Assembly (NCBI GenBank): GCA_030522415.1 | Contig: CM060131.1 | Span: 9,815,203-9,879,202 of the forward strand | Direction: 5' to 3' | DNA from: Channallabes apus | Lineage: Eukaryota > Chordata > Actinopteri > Siluriformes > Clariidae | Length of the DNA stretch: 64,000 nt | In this document: positions 20,916-30,600 of the stretch, one piece after another | Layout: each line of letters begins with the position of its first letter | Numbering within the stretch: position 1 is the first letter of the stretch | Translations under genes and position numbers: made by a program | The notes under the pieces: generated by a model | Database searches by the model: none | What the model saw: the letters and a program-made list of their open reading frames with translations, nothing else | What the model was told of the DNA's origin: nothing

Positions 20916-21540
20916 TGTAATGGGTTCGACCCATGTTGCACGGACGGCACCATAAAGCACAGACACAAGGCGAGGTCTTACGGGGAAAAGGGTAATTTAT
21001 TTAGGTAAATGGGGAAGGAAAGGGTTAAAGGAGGGAGGATGAAAAGAAAGGGAAGGAGGGAACGTGCACGTGCAGGTCTGGTGGGCAGTGCCTCGCTGGC
21101 ATGCGGGCACAGGCTGGTGAGCTCCCGCCTCCGTCCAGTCGCGCTGACTATACTCTCGGAGGATGGCCAGACTGGCCCCTCCCAGTTCTCTCTGTGGGCG
21201 CGGCCTCAGACGGGAGTCCTCTCTGACGTCCGGCAGCTGGGTGGCTTTCCCCGGCTGGGAACAGGGGCCGTGACGTGAACCTCCTTGCAGCCTTTTGCTG
21301 TTTGGCGGCAGGGTCACCATAATCCGACTCCATTGTGAGAGCTGAAGAGCCGTGGGAGCTCCAGCAGTGAAGTCCCTTTGAAGTCCCTGGGGCACCACAG
21401 CTTGCTGCTCTTCCACTTTTAGCGCACTCACACCGCTTAGTAAAGTCCAGTCTTCCAACCGACCCCGAGCTACCCTCCCCGCAGTGTTTTATAGCGCGGG
21501 GAGAAGCCCGGGATCATTAGCGGTGATAGCTCACCATCCA
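20916..21540 (-). repeat. solo LTR of a different retrotransposon family
   Basis: The plus-strand ends are TGTAATGGGTTCGACCC and CTCACCATCCA, so the minus strand runs TG...CA. TATAT lies directly on both sides (20911-20915 and 21541-21545), a 5-bp duplication, although the AT repeat context weakens this. On the minus strand a TATA box (GCTATAAAAC, about 21486-21495) lies in the first tenth, and AATAAA (about 20996-21001) lies about 80 bases before the end, the expected U3-R-U5 order. No internal region or partner LTR follows, as expected after LTR-LTR recombination. The GC-rich frames across it (up to 153 codons) have no known domain. Confidence 0.65.
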
Positions 21541-21545
21541 TATAT

Positions 21546-24500
21546 ATATTAATTGACCATGCTAAGAATAATGAATTCAGATATAATGTGCATGAATGTA
21601 TGTAAATAAATGTAAAGTTCTGTCTTGCTAATTATTAAAACTACTGTACAAAGTGTATTGTTCTTTAAATTACCATTCCATCATCTGTATTAAAAGCTTC
21701 AATCCTGTCTCATTAAGGTGAGCGAGAATGCTTGTCTTTGCATTTCCTACCATCGCTGTCTCAGGTGAAGCATTATTAGGAGTCATAGGATGTAGTGCAT
21801 GCAAATCTTGACAATGACTGATAAACATATCAGAAATTCCGATCTGAGATCGGCTTTAAAGGCCTCCAATTAACCGCTGATCACAGACAAAAAAAAAACA
21901 ATGCTAACCTGCATGGGGGAAAAGAGCGAGCAAGACAGAGGAAATAGCATTAGGCCATTAATGCAGTAAGCAGCAAAGGCCGAGGCAGACTGAAATGTTG
22001 TCAGGCTCTTCAGTAATGGCACTTAATTGGAACGGGAGTCCTCCATTAGATCGACAACCTGAAAGCAGTAGGAAATAAAAATATACACCATGCATCAGCA
22101 CTCACATCCTGAACACAGGCTGGCAAGCATACTCATTATTATTCAACCATTCCTGACCCCTCCTGGAAAAAAGAGAAATGTAAACTTGACAAGACCAAGA
22201 AATGTTTGTCGTTTTTTCTATGAAATATAGCAAATGCAGTGGGCAATGTGTTCACAATATCTTCATGAAACCATTTGTGGTGCAGTCATGACCAAAGCAT
22301 CCTTGCCTCATATTGTTAAAAGGCAGAGCCGTGCCAACTCATATACACACTGTCATTAGTGCAAATAGATCTCTGCCCTGAAGCAAACTGGAGTCATTTC
22401 TATGCCTATTTTGCAAATCAATAAACAGAACAGACATTGCACAAGTGATAAAATAAAAGTGTGTATTATTACACACAAAAAATATTTGTAATTTTATTTT
22501 TGTGTTTTTTATAATTTTTTATTTTGAAAAGTAAATAAATAAATAATTATATACATTTATTTATTTATTTATTTATTTATTTGTTTGTTTTTTGTTTGTT
22601 TGTTTTGCACATCAGAGTGCAAATTGTTGTGAAGGTTGGCAGGTTGGAAGACCTCATTACTTCATGTGTTGAAAGTGAAAAATGTTGAATGCAGACCTTT
22701 TACTGTTTTCTTGTGTGATGTGTAAGAAAGGTAATGTATACGCAAATTCAGTCATGCTCTCTGAGAGGGGAATATGACATATTCTCTCCCTCCCCTGTCA
22801 CTCACAATGACAGTAGACAATCATGGATCATCTCTGAGCTCATGCATGTGAAGCAGGGTTGATAGCATCTCCTCTTGTGATGGAGCCTGACCAGCAGTTT
22901 CGAAAAGATAGGGATATTGGTTTCATATCTCTGAGGATGTTCATGTTTGCCCGACCATCGCCAGTCAGTAGGTGTTTTGTAATAGCAGTGAGCTAGCTAC
23001 TGTAGTCATTCATAAATGGAAAATAGCCAAACTTTCATTCATTCATTCATCTTCTATACCGCTTTATCCTGTATTTAGGGTCGCGGGATAGTCAAACTTG
23101 TAGACCTTTAAGTATGTTAAACAAAATCTGTGATTTTGTTGAAATGTTTTTGTCAATAGTCAACATTTTTTAGATGTTAGTGAAAAGCTCACTTCAGCTA
23201 TTCCTCCTTGTTGGAAACAAACTCCTCTTCTATTCATCTCAAGCTTGAGCAGAAGCAGATGACTGCCTCTGTAAATACATTGGAGAGAAAAACAGATTTT
23301 TCTATAATTACAAGAGAGGCCCTGGAGACCGCTTCACATTGATCTTCCACAGCTACTGTCACTATCACAACCACAACAGTTTGTTCAGGGCAAAATCTGA
23401 CATACTCCAAAATCTGCTGTTCGATAAAACATTAATTCAGAAGGAATAAAACCAGATTTTCCTCCCATCTGCTCTGTAAAGCATTACTACAAGTTTTGGT
23501 CTCCTACAGTATCACTACAAGTGTAATTGTTTGTGTGGTTTCTGTGGCCATGACTATCTGTGGTACGCTTATTTGTTTTGGAGGTAGTCTGCCTGAGTCA
23601 GTTCATTAAGTATGTGTGTCTCTTGTGCTGTACCATTAGATCAGATGTAGCCCTGAGATCAATTTCGCATCCATCAAAGCAGATGGAGTTGGTCATTGTG
23701 TTTAACGAACTTGTCTAATTAGTGGCCTTCCATGAGCCATCAAAGTGCTCCAAATTTTATAAGACCAAAGAAATTACTGCTGAACTAAAACACACATGAA
23801 CTGCATTAGCACTAACTAAAACCGTCCGCATCAAGTAAAAATATTTTATTGGAGCGCATTACTATTTTTTGAACGACAACGGATTCATCCAAACCATGTA
23901 TGTTGTTTGTTATTGTTGTTGTAGTTCTTTTTAATTCCCAGCAGGGTCCTTAACACGTTCATATTGAACCGAGGTTAAGTTTGGGGATACATGTTTTACT
24001 TCAAATTACAGTACATAGAAAATATGTAGAAATTGTTTATGCTTGACTGTACTGCTTGTCTGTGTTTATAATGTATTTTTTTATCATGCCCTAACACCCT
24101 TTACTCCAACCACATCTTGCTCTTTTCATTAAAGGGGATGCATGGTGTAAATATCTTTTTTTTTATTTCAGATGTATCTTTAGTCTGCAAAAATACAAAA
24201 ACATGAAAAAAAAATCATTCTTCCTACAGTAGCAAAGGTTAGGCAATTAGGTAGAGGCCAACTGCTAATGGCTAACCTAGGGATCTTTAAATCTTAAAAA
24301 GGGCTAGGCTCCAGTTTGTCCAATTAGGAGCTGGCCACTGCAAAATAACATAGGCTTCTTCAGATCTTAATTGTCTTAACTTTTTGTGATGGTGGGCCTT
24401 CATCCAGTGCCTCTTACCATGTTCACGCTTCTTACTCAACCAGTAAAACAAGACCAAGTAACACCTTCAGCACCACGGCCAGCTCCACAGCGGGATGACA

Positions 24501-24880
24501 GCAGAATAGTGGACAGCAATACAGTACACTTCGGTTTAGGCGCCCGTTTATCGAAGACCAGTCGGACATCAGCATGGTACTGTAAGTAGCAGGTCTCAAA
24601 CACAAAACTAAAGTTCTGTCTCTTTTCACTTCCAGAGTCTGATTATGCTGGAAACTCTTCCACATGGGTCACACCAGAAGGGTAAATGCCAGGCTTCAAC
24701 CACATCCTCTGGTTCTTCATTTTCAGCCTCCATCAGCAGCGACCATCCCCCTGTTTGGAACATCCGCTGCCAACTTCAGAAGAAACTGCACTCTGCATCT
24801 TCCTCACTGCCTCTCAGCTCCCATCCCCTTGTCCCCCGCAGCCTTGTTTTAAATAAAAAGTGCACTTAATTTCTCCACCT
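21546..24880. other. mostly unique DNA; candidate conserved non-coding stretch and a SINE tail
   Basis: 21840-22080 is balanced in composition and free of repeats, with TAATTG/TTAATTGG motifs as in vertebrate regulatory elements. 22540-22595 is an ATTT/TTTG low-complexity tract. 23037-23093 is the tail of a minus-strand DANA/mermaid SINE (ATTCATTC, then TATACCGCTTTATCCTGT). 24583-24634 resembles a tiny intron (ACT|GTAAGTAG ... TTTTCACTTCCAG), followed by AATAAA at 24851, but the joined frame stops at once. Several TACAGTA 7-mers occur. Confidence 0.4.
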
Positions 24881-24881
24881 A

Positions 24882-26448
24882 CAGTAAAAAACAATTTTCC
24901 CCTCTCCTGATTTCTTATTCTCTTGGATGTTTGTCACACAAAATGTTTCTGATCATCAAACACATTTAACTATTAGTCAAAGATAACACAAGTAAACACA
25001 AAATGCAGTTTTTAAATGAGGGGTTTTATTATTTAGGGAGAAAAAAAATCCAAATCTACATGGCCCTGTGTGAAAAAGTGATTGCCCCCTTGTTAAAAAA
25101 TAACTTAACTGTGGTTTATCACACCTGAGTTCAATTTCTGTAGTCACCCCCAGGCCTGATTACTGCCACACCTGTTTCAATCAAGAAATCACTTAAATAG
25201 GAGCTACCTGACACAGAGAAGTAGACCAAAAGCACCTCAAAAGCTAGACATCATGCCAAGATCCAAAGAAATTCAGGAACAAATGAGAACAAAAGTAATT
25301 GAGATCTATCAGTCTGGTAAAGGTTATAAAGCCATTTCTAAAGCTTTGGGACTCCAGCGAACCACAGTGAGAGCCATTATCCACAAATGGCAAAAACATG
25401 GAACAATGGTGAACCTTCCCAGGAGTGGCCGGCCGACCAAAATTACCCCAAGAGCGCAGAGACAACTCATCCGAGAGGCCACAAAAGACCCCAGGGCAAC
25501 ATCTAAAGAACTGCAGGCCTCACTTGCCTCAATTAAGGTCAGTGTTCACGACTCCACCATAAGAAAGAGACTGGGCAAAAACGGCCTGCATGGCAGATTT
25601 CCAAGGCGTAAACCACTTTTAAGCAAAAAGAACATTAAGGCTCGTCTCAATTTTGCTAAAAAACATCTCAATGATTGCCAAGACTTTTGGGAAAATACCT
25701 TGTGGACCGACGAGACAAAAGTTGAACTTTTTGGAAGGTGCGTGTCCCGTTACATCTGGCGTAAAAGTAACACAGCATTTCAGAAAAAGAACATCATACC
25801 AACAGTAAAATATGGTGGTGGTAGTGTGATGGTCTGGGGTTGTTTTGCTGCTTCAGGACCTGGAAGGCTTGCTGTGATAGATGGAACCATGAATTCTACT
25901 GTCTACCAAAAAATCCTGAAGGAGAATGTCTGGCCGTCTGTTCGTCAACTCAAGCTGAAGCGATCTTGGGTGCTGCAGCAGGACAATGACCCAAAACACA
26001 CCAGCAAATCCACCTCTGAATGGCTGAAGAAAAACAAAATGTTGTGATGTTGTGGCATGACCTTAAAAAGGCGGTTCATGCTAGAAAACCCTCAAATAAA
26101 GCTGAATTACAACAATTCTGCAGAGATGAGTGGGCCAAAATTCCTCCAGAGCGCTGTAAAAGACTTGTTGCAAGTTATCGCAAACGCTTGATTGCAGTTA
26201 TTGCTGCTAAGGGTGGCCCAACCAGTTATTAGGTTCAGGGGGCAATTACTTTTTCACACAGGGCCATGTAGGTTTGGATTTTTTTTCTCCCTAAATAATA
26301 AAACCCCTCATTTAAAAACTGCATTTTGTGTTCAATCATGTTGTCTTTGACTAATAGTTAAATGTGTTTGATGATCAGAAACATTGTGTGACAAACATGC
26401 AAAAGAATAAGAAATCAGGAGGGGGGCAAATAGTTTTTCACACCACTG
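24882..26448 (+). mobile_element. Tc1-like transposon, copy B (same family as 1524-3142)
   Basis: It is nearly identical to copy A along its length, flanked by TA at 24880-24881 and 26449-26450. The right end is intact (complement of CAGTGGTGTGAAAAACTATT). The left end has lost GGTGTG and shows substitutions in its first 30 bases, so transposase binding or cutting there would be impaired. The close similarity to copy A points to recent activity of the family. Confidence 0.94.
25253..26232 (+). pseudogene. Tc1-like transposase (copy B), catalytic Glu deleted
   Basis: The frame is open for 264 codons from MPRSKEIQEQMR through both HTH units, the first Asp (WTDETKVELF) and the second ([10 protein letters not shown]). 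At about 26041, some 51 bases present in copy A (encoding [15 protein letters not shown]) are replaced by 11 unrelated bases. This removes the DLNPIE catalytic Glu and shifts the frame. The tail ([12 protein letters not shown] ... AAKGGPTSY) resumes in another frame to 26232. Unlike copy A it has no stop at codon 158 and no frameshift near codon 230, so the two copies were inactivated independently. Confidence 0.93.
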
Positions 26449-26450
26449 TA

Positions 26451-27036
26451 TGTCTCCAGGTGTGTGTGTGTTCAGTTTGCCCTGCTCAAGGCTTTACATT
26501 TTATGTTGCTAAATATTGATGATGTCATCGTAAATGAATGCTCTTACATACATTTATATCCCTTATTTTGTTTGTCATAGATGCAGGTCAGACATGGACG
26601 TTTCCTGTCCCTGTGTTCTTATTGTGCATTTGAACTTCCTTAAAGAAGCTTTTGGAGGCAGTTTATTTAAAGCTACAGACAATGAGACCATTTGTTTGAT
26701 AAATTATTAAAAAATTACAAAGAAAAGCAGGCATGCCAGAAAGCATTATCTTACCATAAGAGTTGTGTTTCAGCAGGAGAATCATATTTTGGATACATTA
26801 TGGAGTGCTCTTACTATGCAAACCCATATTAAAAGAAGTATACTATTTGTAACATTTAAAGTAAAAATTTAAGTATTCTGCGGAGCCAGATAATAACTAT
26901 AAAAAAAAAAACTATAATCATATAAATTTGTGCTGTAAGGAATAAACTTATAATAATTCTTGGTAATTTTAGAATTTACAGTAGGTCTAAATTCTTGTTG
27001 TTGTTATTGTTGTTGTTTTTGGAAGTTGCTGTGTGT

Positions 27037-27118
<82 letters not shown>

Positions 27119-27369
27119 ACACATGCATTAGGACAGTGTATGAGTGCTAGAGCACTGTTGGAAAGTAAGTCTCCGGTCTCAAACTCCCTATGGTGTACAT
27201 TAACTCTGCTATAATGCTATTTATAAATCGATTACTATATGCTGGAATCTATACACTGATGCACATCATTCTGTTTCAGGAAACAAGAGGAAGAGACAGA
27301 GAGATAAACTAAGAGGGAAGGCTAGAGAATCAGCAAGGAAATGAGATTAAATTAAACATGTAAGCATGT
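26451..27369. other. AT-rich DNA with long (TG)n
   Basis: A GT run of about 85 bases lies at 27030-27116. No gene is recognised; frames over the repeat are artefacts. Confidence 0.6.
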
Positions 27370-27535
27370 TTGCTCTCCTATCTAAAGCTTGATAATCTTT
27401 TCTGGTCTGGGATTTTTTTTAGAATTTGTATTTAATTTCTTTATAGATTGATTCTGTATTAGAAAAAAGTTTTCATTAAACTGAAGTCCAGTTGTAGGGT
27501 GATTTGTTTAATTTATACAATCTATTTATTTTGAT
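27370..27535 (+). repeat. left copy of a local direct duplication
   Basis: TTGCTCTCCTATCTAAAGCTT through ATTGATTCT and CATTAAACTGAAG to TTTATACAAT is repeated at 29160-29370 with few differences. The right copy has about 45 extra bases before the shared ATCTATTTATTT. A second shared block (about 27926-27955 and 28930-28957, GGCTGATTTGTCAAAG) suggests that a larger unit was duplicated and then rearranged. Confidence 0.8.
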
Positions 27536-27998
27536 TTTTGTTTTTGCAGCATTTTGGTTTCATGTGGATGACCTGATTTGCACTTACTAACTTGTGGTCT
27601 CTGGAGAAACTTTAACTTCAAGGTCACATTTTATGGCATAAACTATTGTACTAATAACAATGATAGTATAAAAGGCCAAAACAGCCAATTTTAACAAGAG
27701 GATAACCACATTTCAACTTAGTTTCACTAGCCTTAGTTTTTAATATTTTTGTATTTTTGTCATGTTTTACATAATTGGAGGAATTGAACACGACTAAATC
27801 AGGGAGAAAATCGGGTAGGAAAAATCCAAAAAAATAATTTAAAAAAACACACAAAAAAAACACAAAAACTCTGCTATAAATATGTAAATTCTGTTGCCAG
27901 ACACCACAGCTCACCCCCAGAGGCCCTGATGACTGTAGGCTGATTTGTCAAAGAACCAGAGCTGCCCAGGCAGCACAAAAGGAACCATACTGTATATA

Positions 27999-28536
27999 CA
28001 CTACCGTTCAAAAGTTTTAGATTACTTTCTAACTCCATGATCGTTCCTGATTTTTATTTCTTTCTACATTGTAAAGGAATGCTGAAGGCGTCCAAAAAAT
28101 GCATTAATCTCCTTTGAACAGTTGATATTGAGATGTTTCTGCTACTTCTGCTCTGTAAAGACTTCATAATGCCTCTAATCTGAGGTGCTGTTAATTGGTC
28201 ATTTTTCAGGCTGATAACTCTAAATGAACTTCTGGTCTGCGGCAGAGGTAGGTTTTGGTCTCGACCTCCTGGGATGGCCTTCATGAGAGCCAGTTCCATT
28301 ATGGTGCTGGACGGATTTTGCAAATGCACTTGACAATACTGTTCTTGCAAGAACTATTACGACCACTGTGTCTTAAAATAACAACTAACTGTTGTTTCTC
28401 TTGTTGTTACGTAAATTACCTAATTCCATGTGTTATTTTATAGTTTTGAAATCCCCAGTATTGTTGTAGAATGTAGAAAATAAATCACTTAAAACAAAGA
28501 AATTTACAAGTGATCTAAAACTTTAGAACGGTAGTG
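27999..28536 (-). mobile_element. short non-autonomous Tc1-like element
   Basis: The inverted ends CACTACCGTTCAAAAGTTTT and complement of CACTACCGTTCTAAAGTTTT are flanked by TA (27997-27998, 28537-28538). The length is 538 bp. On the minus strand 28350-28054 encodes 98 residues, including LTAPQIRGIMKSLQSRSSRN and ISISTVQRRL. This is the second HTH (PAx-like) part of a Tc1 transposase DNA-binding domain without catalytic core. It is therefore another deleted derivative that keeps a DNA-binding piece. Confidence 0.88.
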
Positions 28537-28703
28537 TATGTATTGACTGATTGATGAGATAAATTGTCTGAAATCTATTCAATCAATATCTCTACAATGA
28601 AACTATTATGTTTGAGGGAAAATGTGTTGAAAATATAACATACTTGGATAGACAGCTGCATTTTAGATTTCTAATATTTTAATAGCTTTTTAAACTTTAA
28701 TCC

Positions 28704-28952
28704 TTCTCATAAACTGTAGTTGGCTTGATCACACCAATCAAAGGAAAGCCCAAACAAGGTCAACGAAAGAAAGAAACCGAAGCAGCTAAAAAGGCTGATG
28801 AAGAGAAACAGGAAAAAGCTACAGCTTCAGAAGATGTACTGCAGAACGCACAAAATGAGGTGCAGGAGATGATGAAAACCCTGCAGAAAGAAGCAAACGT
28901 GTTGGAGACGGAGTTATTGTTAAATGAAATGGCGCTGATGACTACGGGCTGA
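28704..28952 (+). CDS. possible terminal exon encoding a Lys/Glu-rich coiled-coil segment
   Basis: From about 28725 the frame reads ITPIKGKPKQGQRKKETEAAKKADEEKQEK and on through NEVQEMMKTLQKEANVLETE to a stop at 28952, about 75 residues. It is highly charged with heptad-like hydrophobic spacing, so a coiled coil is likely. A 3' splice-like site (TTCTCATAAACTGTAG) sits just upstream at 28703-28718, allowing it to be an exon. The codon composition is unlike the AT-rich flanks. I do not recognise the protein. The block at its end is repeated at 27926, so it may belong to a duplicated gene fragment or an unknown repeat. Confidence 0.25.
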
Positions 28953-29159
28953 TTTGTCAAAGTGTGTTGACATATACGCACTCAAAGCTACAGTATGTAC
29001 TGTGGTTTTGTAATCATTGCTTGGAGATGTAAAGATTCAGATTTTATTCTGAGCCTGCTGATGTATACTGGATGATTCATGAAGGCTGAACTGACAGAGT
29101 ATATGTGCCAAAAGAAGTGTTGGGTCGTCAGTATTTGGCTTTCATCATTGCTCTTATGA

Positions 29160-29370
29160 TTTGCTCTCCTATCTAAAGCTTGTTTATCTTGTCTGGGATT
29201 TAATTTTTCTTTTAATTTGTATTTAATTTCTTTATAGATTGATTCTTTATTAGAAAAAACTTTTCATTAAACTGAAGCCCAGTTGTAGGATGATTTGTTT
29301 CATTTATACAATACAGGGTCCCGCGACTCGTTATTTTTCCTCAGACAGGAAAATAATCTATTTATTTAGC
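29160..29370 (+). repeat. right copy of the local direct duplication
   Basis: This is the partner of 27370-27535, about 1.8 kb downstream in the same orientation. It contains GGGTCCCGCGACTCG, absent from the left copy. Confidence 0.8.
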
Positions 29371-30549
29371 ACTTGAGCTCCTGTGGCCTAGATCTACAGT
29401 ATCTGAGGTAAGATTATGTCCTTTATTTGTGTAATAGTTTTGACCGAACTAGGTTGAGAAACACTTCGGTATGTACTGCACAACTGAGTTTAGGTTTTAT
29501 TTTCTATGAAAAAAACTAATATAAGAAACAATACTAATTCTAAATTAGCTGTATGTATTTTTACATTTGTACCTTCTGTCCTTTAACATGTACTTTTGAC
29601 AATGTGGGTTTGCTCTCTTTACTTAATTTTTTTTGTATTTTGGGGAAAAATAGTGAGTAAATTATTCACCAATAAAATGTTTAAGATAGAAATTAGTAGT
29701 AGTTGGTTGTAGTAGTACAGTAGTATACACTCACCTAAAGGATTATTAGGAACACCTGTTCAATTTCTCATTAATGCAATTATCTAATCAACCAATCACA
29801 TGGCAGTTGCTTCAATGCATTAAGGGGTGTGGTCCTGGTCAAGACAATCTCCTGAACTCCAAACTGAATGTCAGAATGGGAAAGAAAGGTGATTTAAGCA
29901 ATTTTGAGCGTGGCATGGTTGTTGGTGCCAGACGGGCCGGTCTGAGTATTTCACAATCTTTTCAAGTTCAAGTTGGCTTTATTGTCACTTCAACCATATA
30001 CAGTTAGTACACAGTGAAACGAAACTACGTTCCTCCAGGACCAAGGTGCTACTGTACAGTACATGCAACATAAATTTACAACATAAATTAACTGAAGAGC
30101 TAAAACTAGCTAACTAAGAGGCCTAGTTAGCTGGCTAGCGGAGACAAGACAGGACAGATTGACCTGACAACATAAATTTTAACAACATAAATTTACAATA
30201 TAAATTAACAAAAAACTAACTAGCTAACCTAGAGACAACAGACAACATACAGTGCACGTGCAGATGTGCAAACAAGAGCGACAAAGTTACGGTGTGACAA
30301 ACACAACATAACATAATACTCTGTGGTGTTGAGGTGATGAGTTGAGGTAGTGCAGAACCAGTAAACGTTCCTTATAGTAGCAGCAAGAATTTAGAAGTTA
30401 GTGCAACAAAATAATCCAGTAATGAATATTGTGCAAAAAAGAGCATTTACGGGTTGGTGTGTACGATAGCTTGGTGGTGTAGGTCAGTGTGTTTGCGCAT
30501 GTGTTGATTAGTCAGTCCAGTCTCAATGTTTTGAGGTAGTTGAGTGATA

Positions 30550-30590
<41 letters not shown>

Positions 30591-30600
30591 TGTGTGTGTA

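Noticed and set aside
20997..21458. 153-codon minus-strand frame
   Set aside because: Lies within a GC-rich solo LTR; low-complexity Pro/Ser/Arg composition and no domain.
24386..24869. Two-exon gene model around 24386-24869
   Set aside because: Splicing at the apparent sites gives an immediate stop in the main frame; kept only as a low-interest observation.
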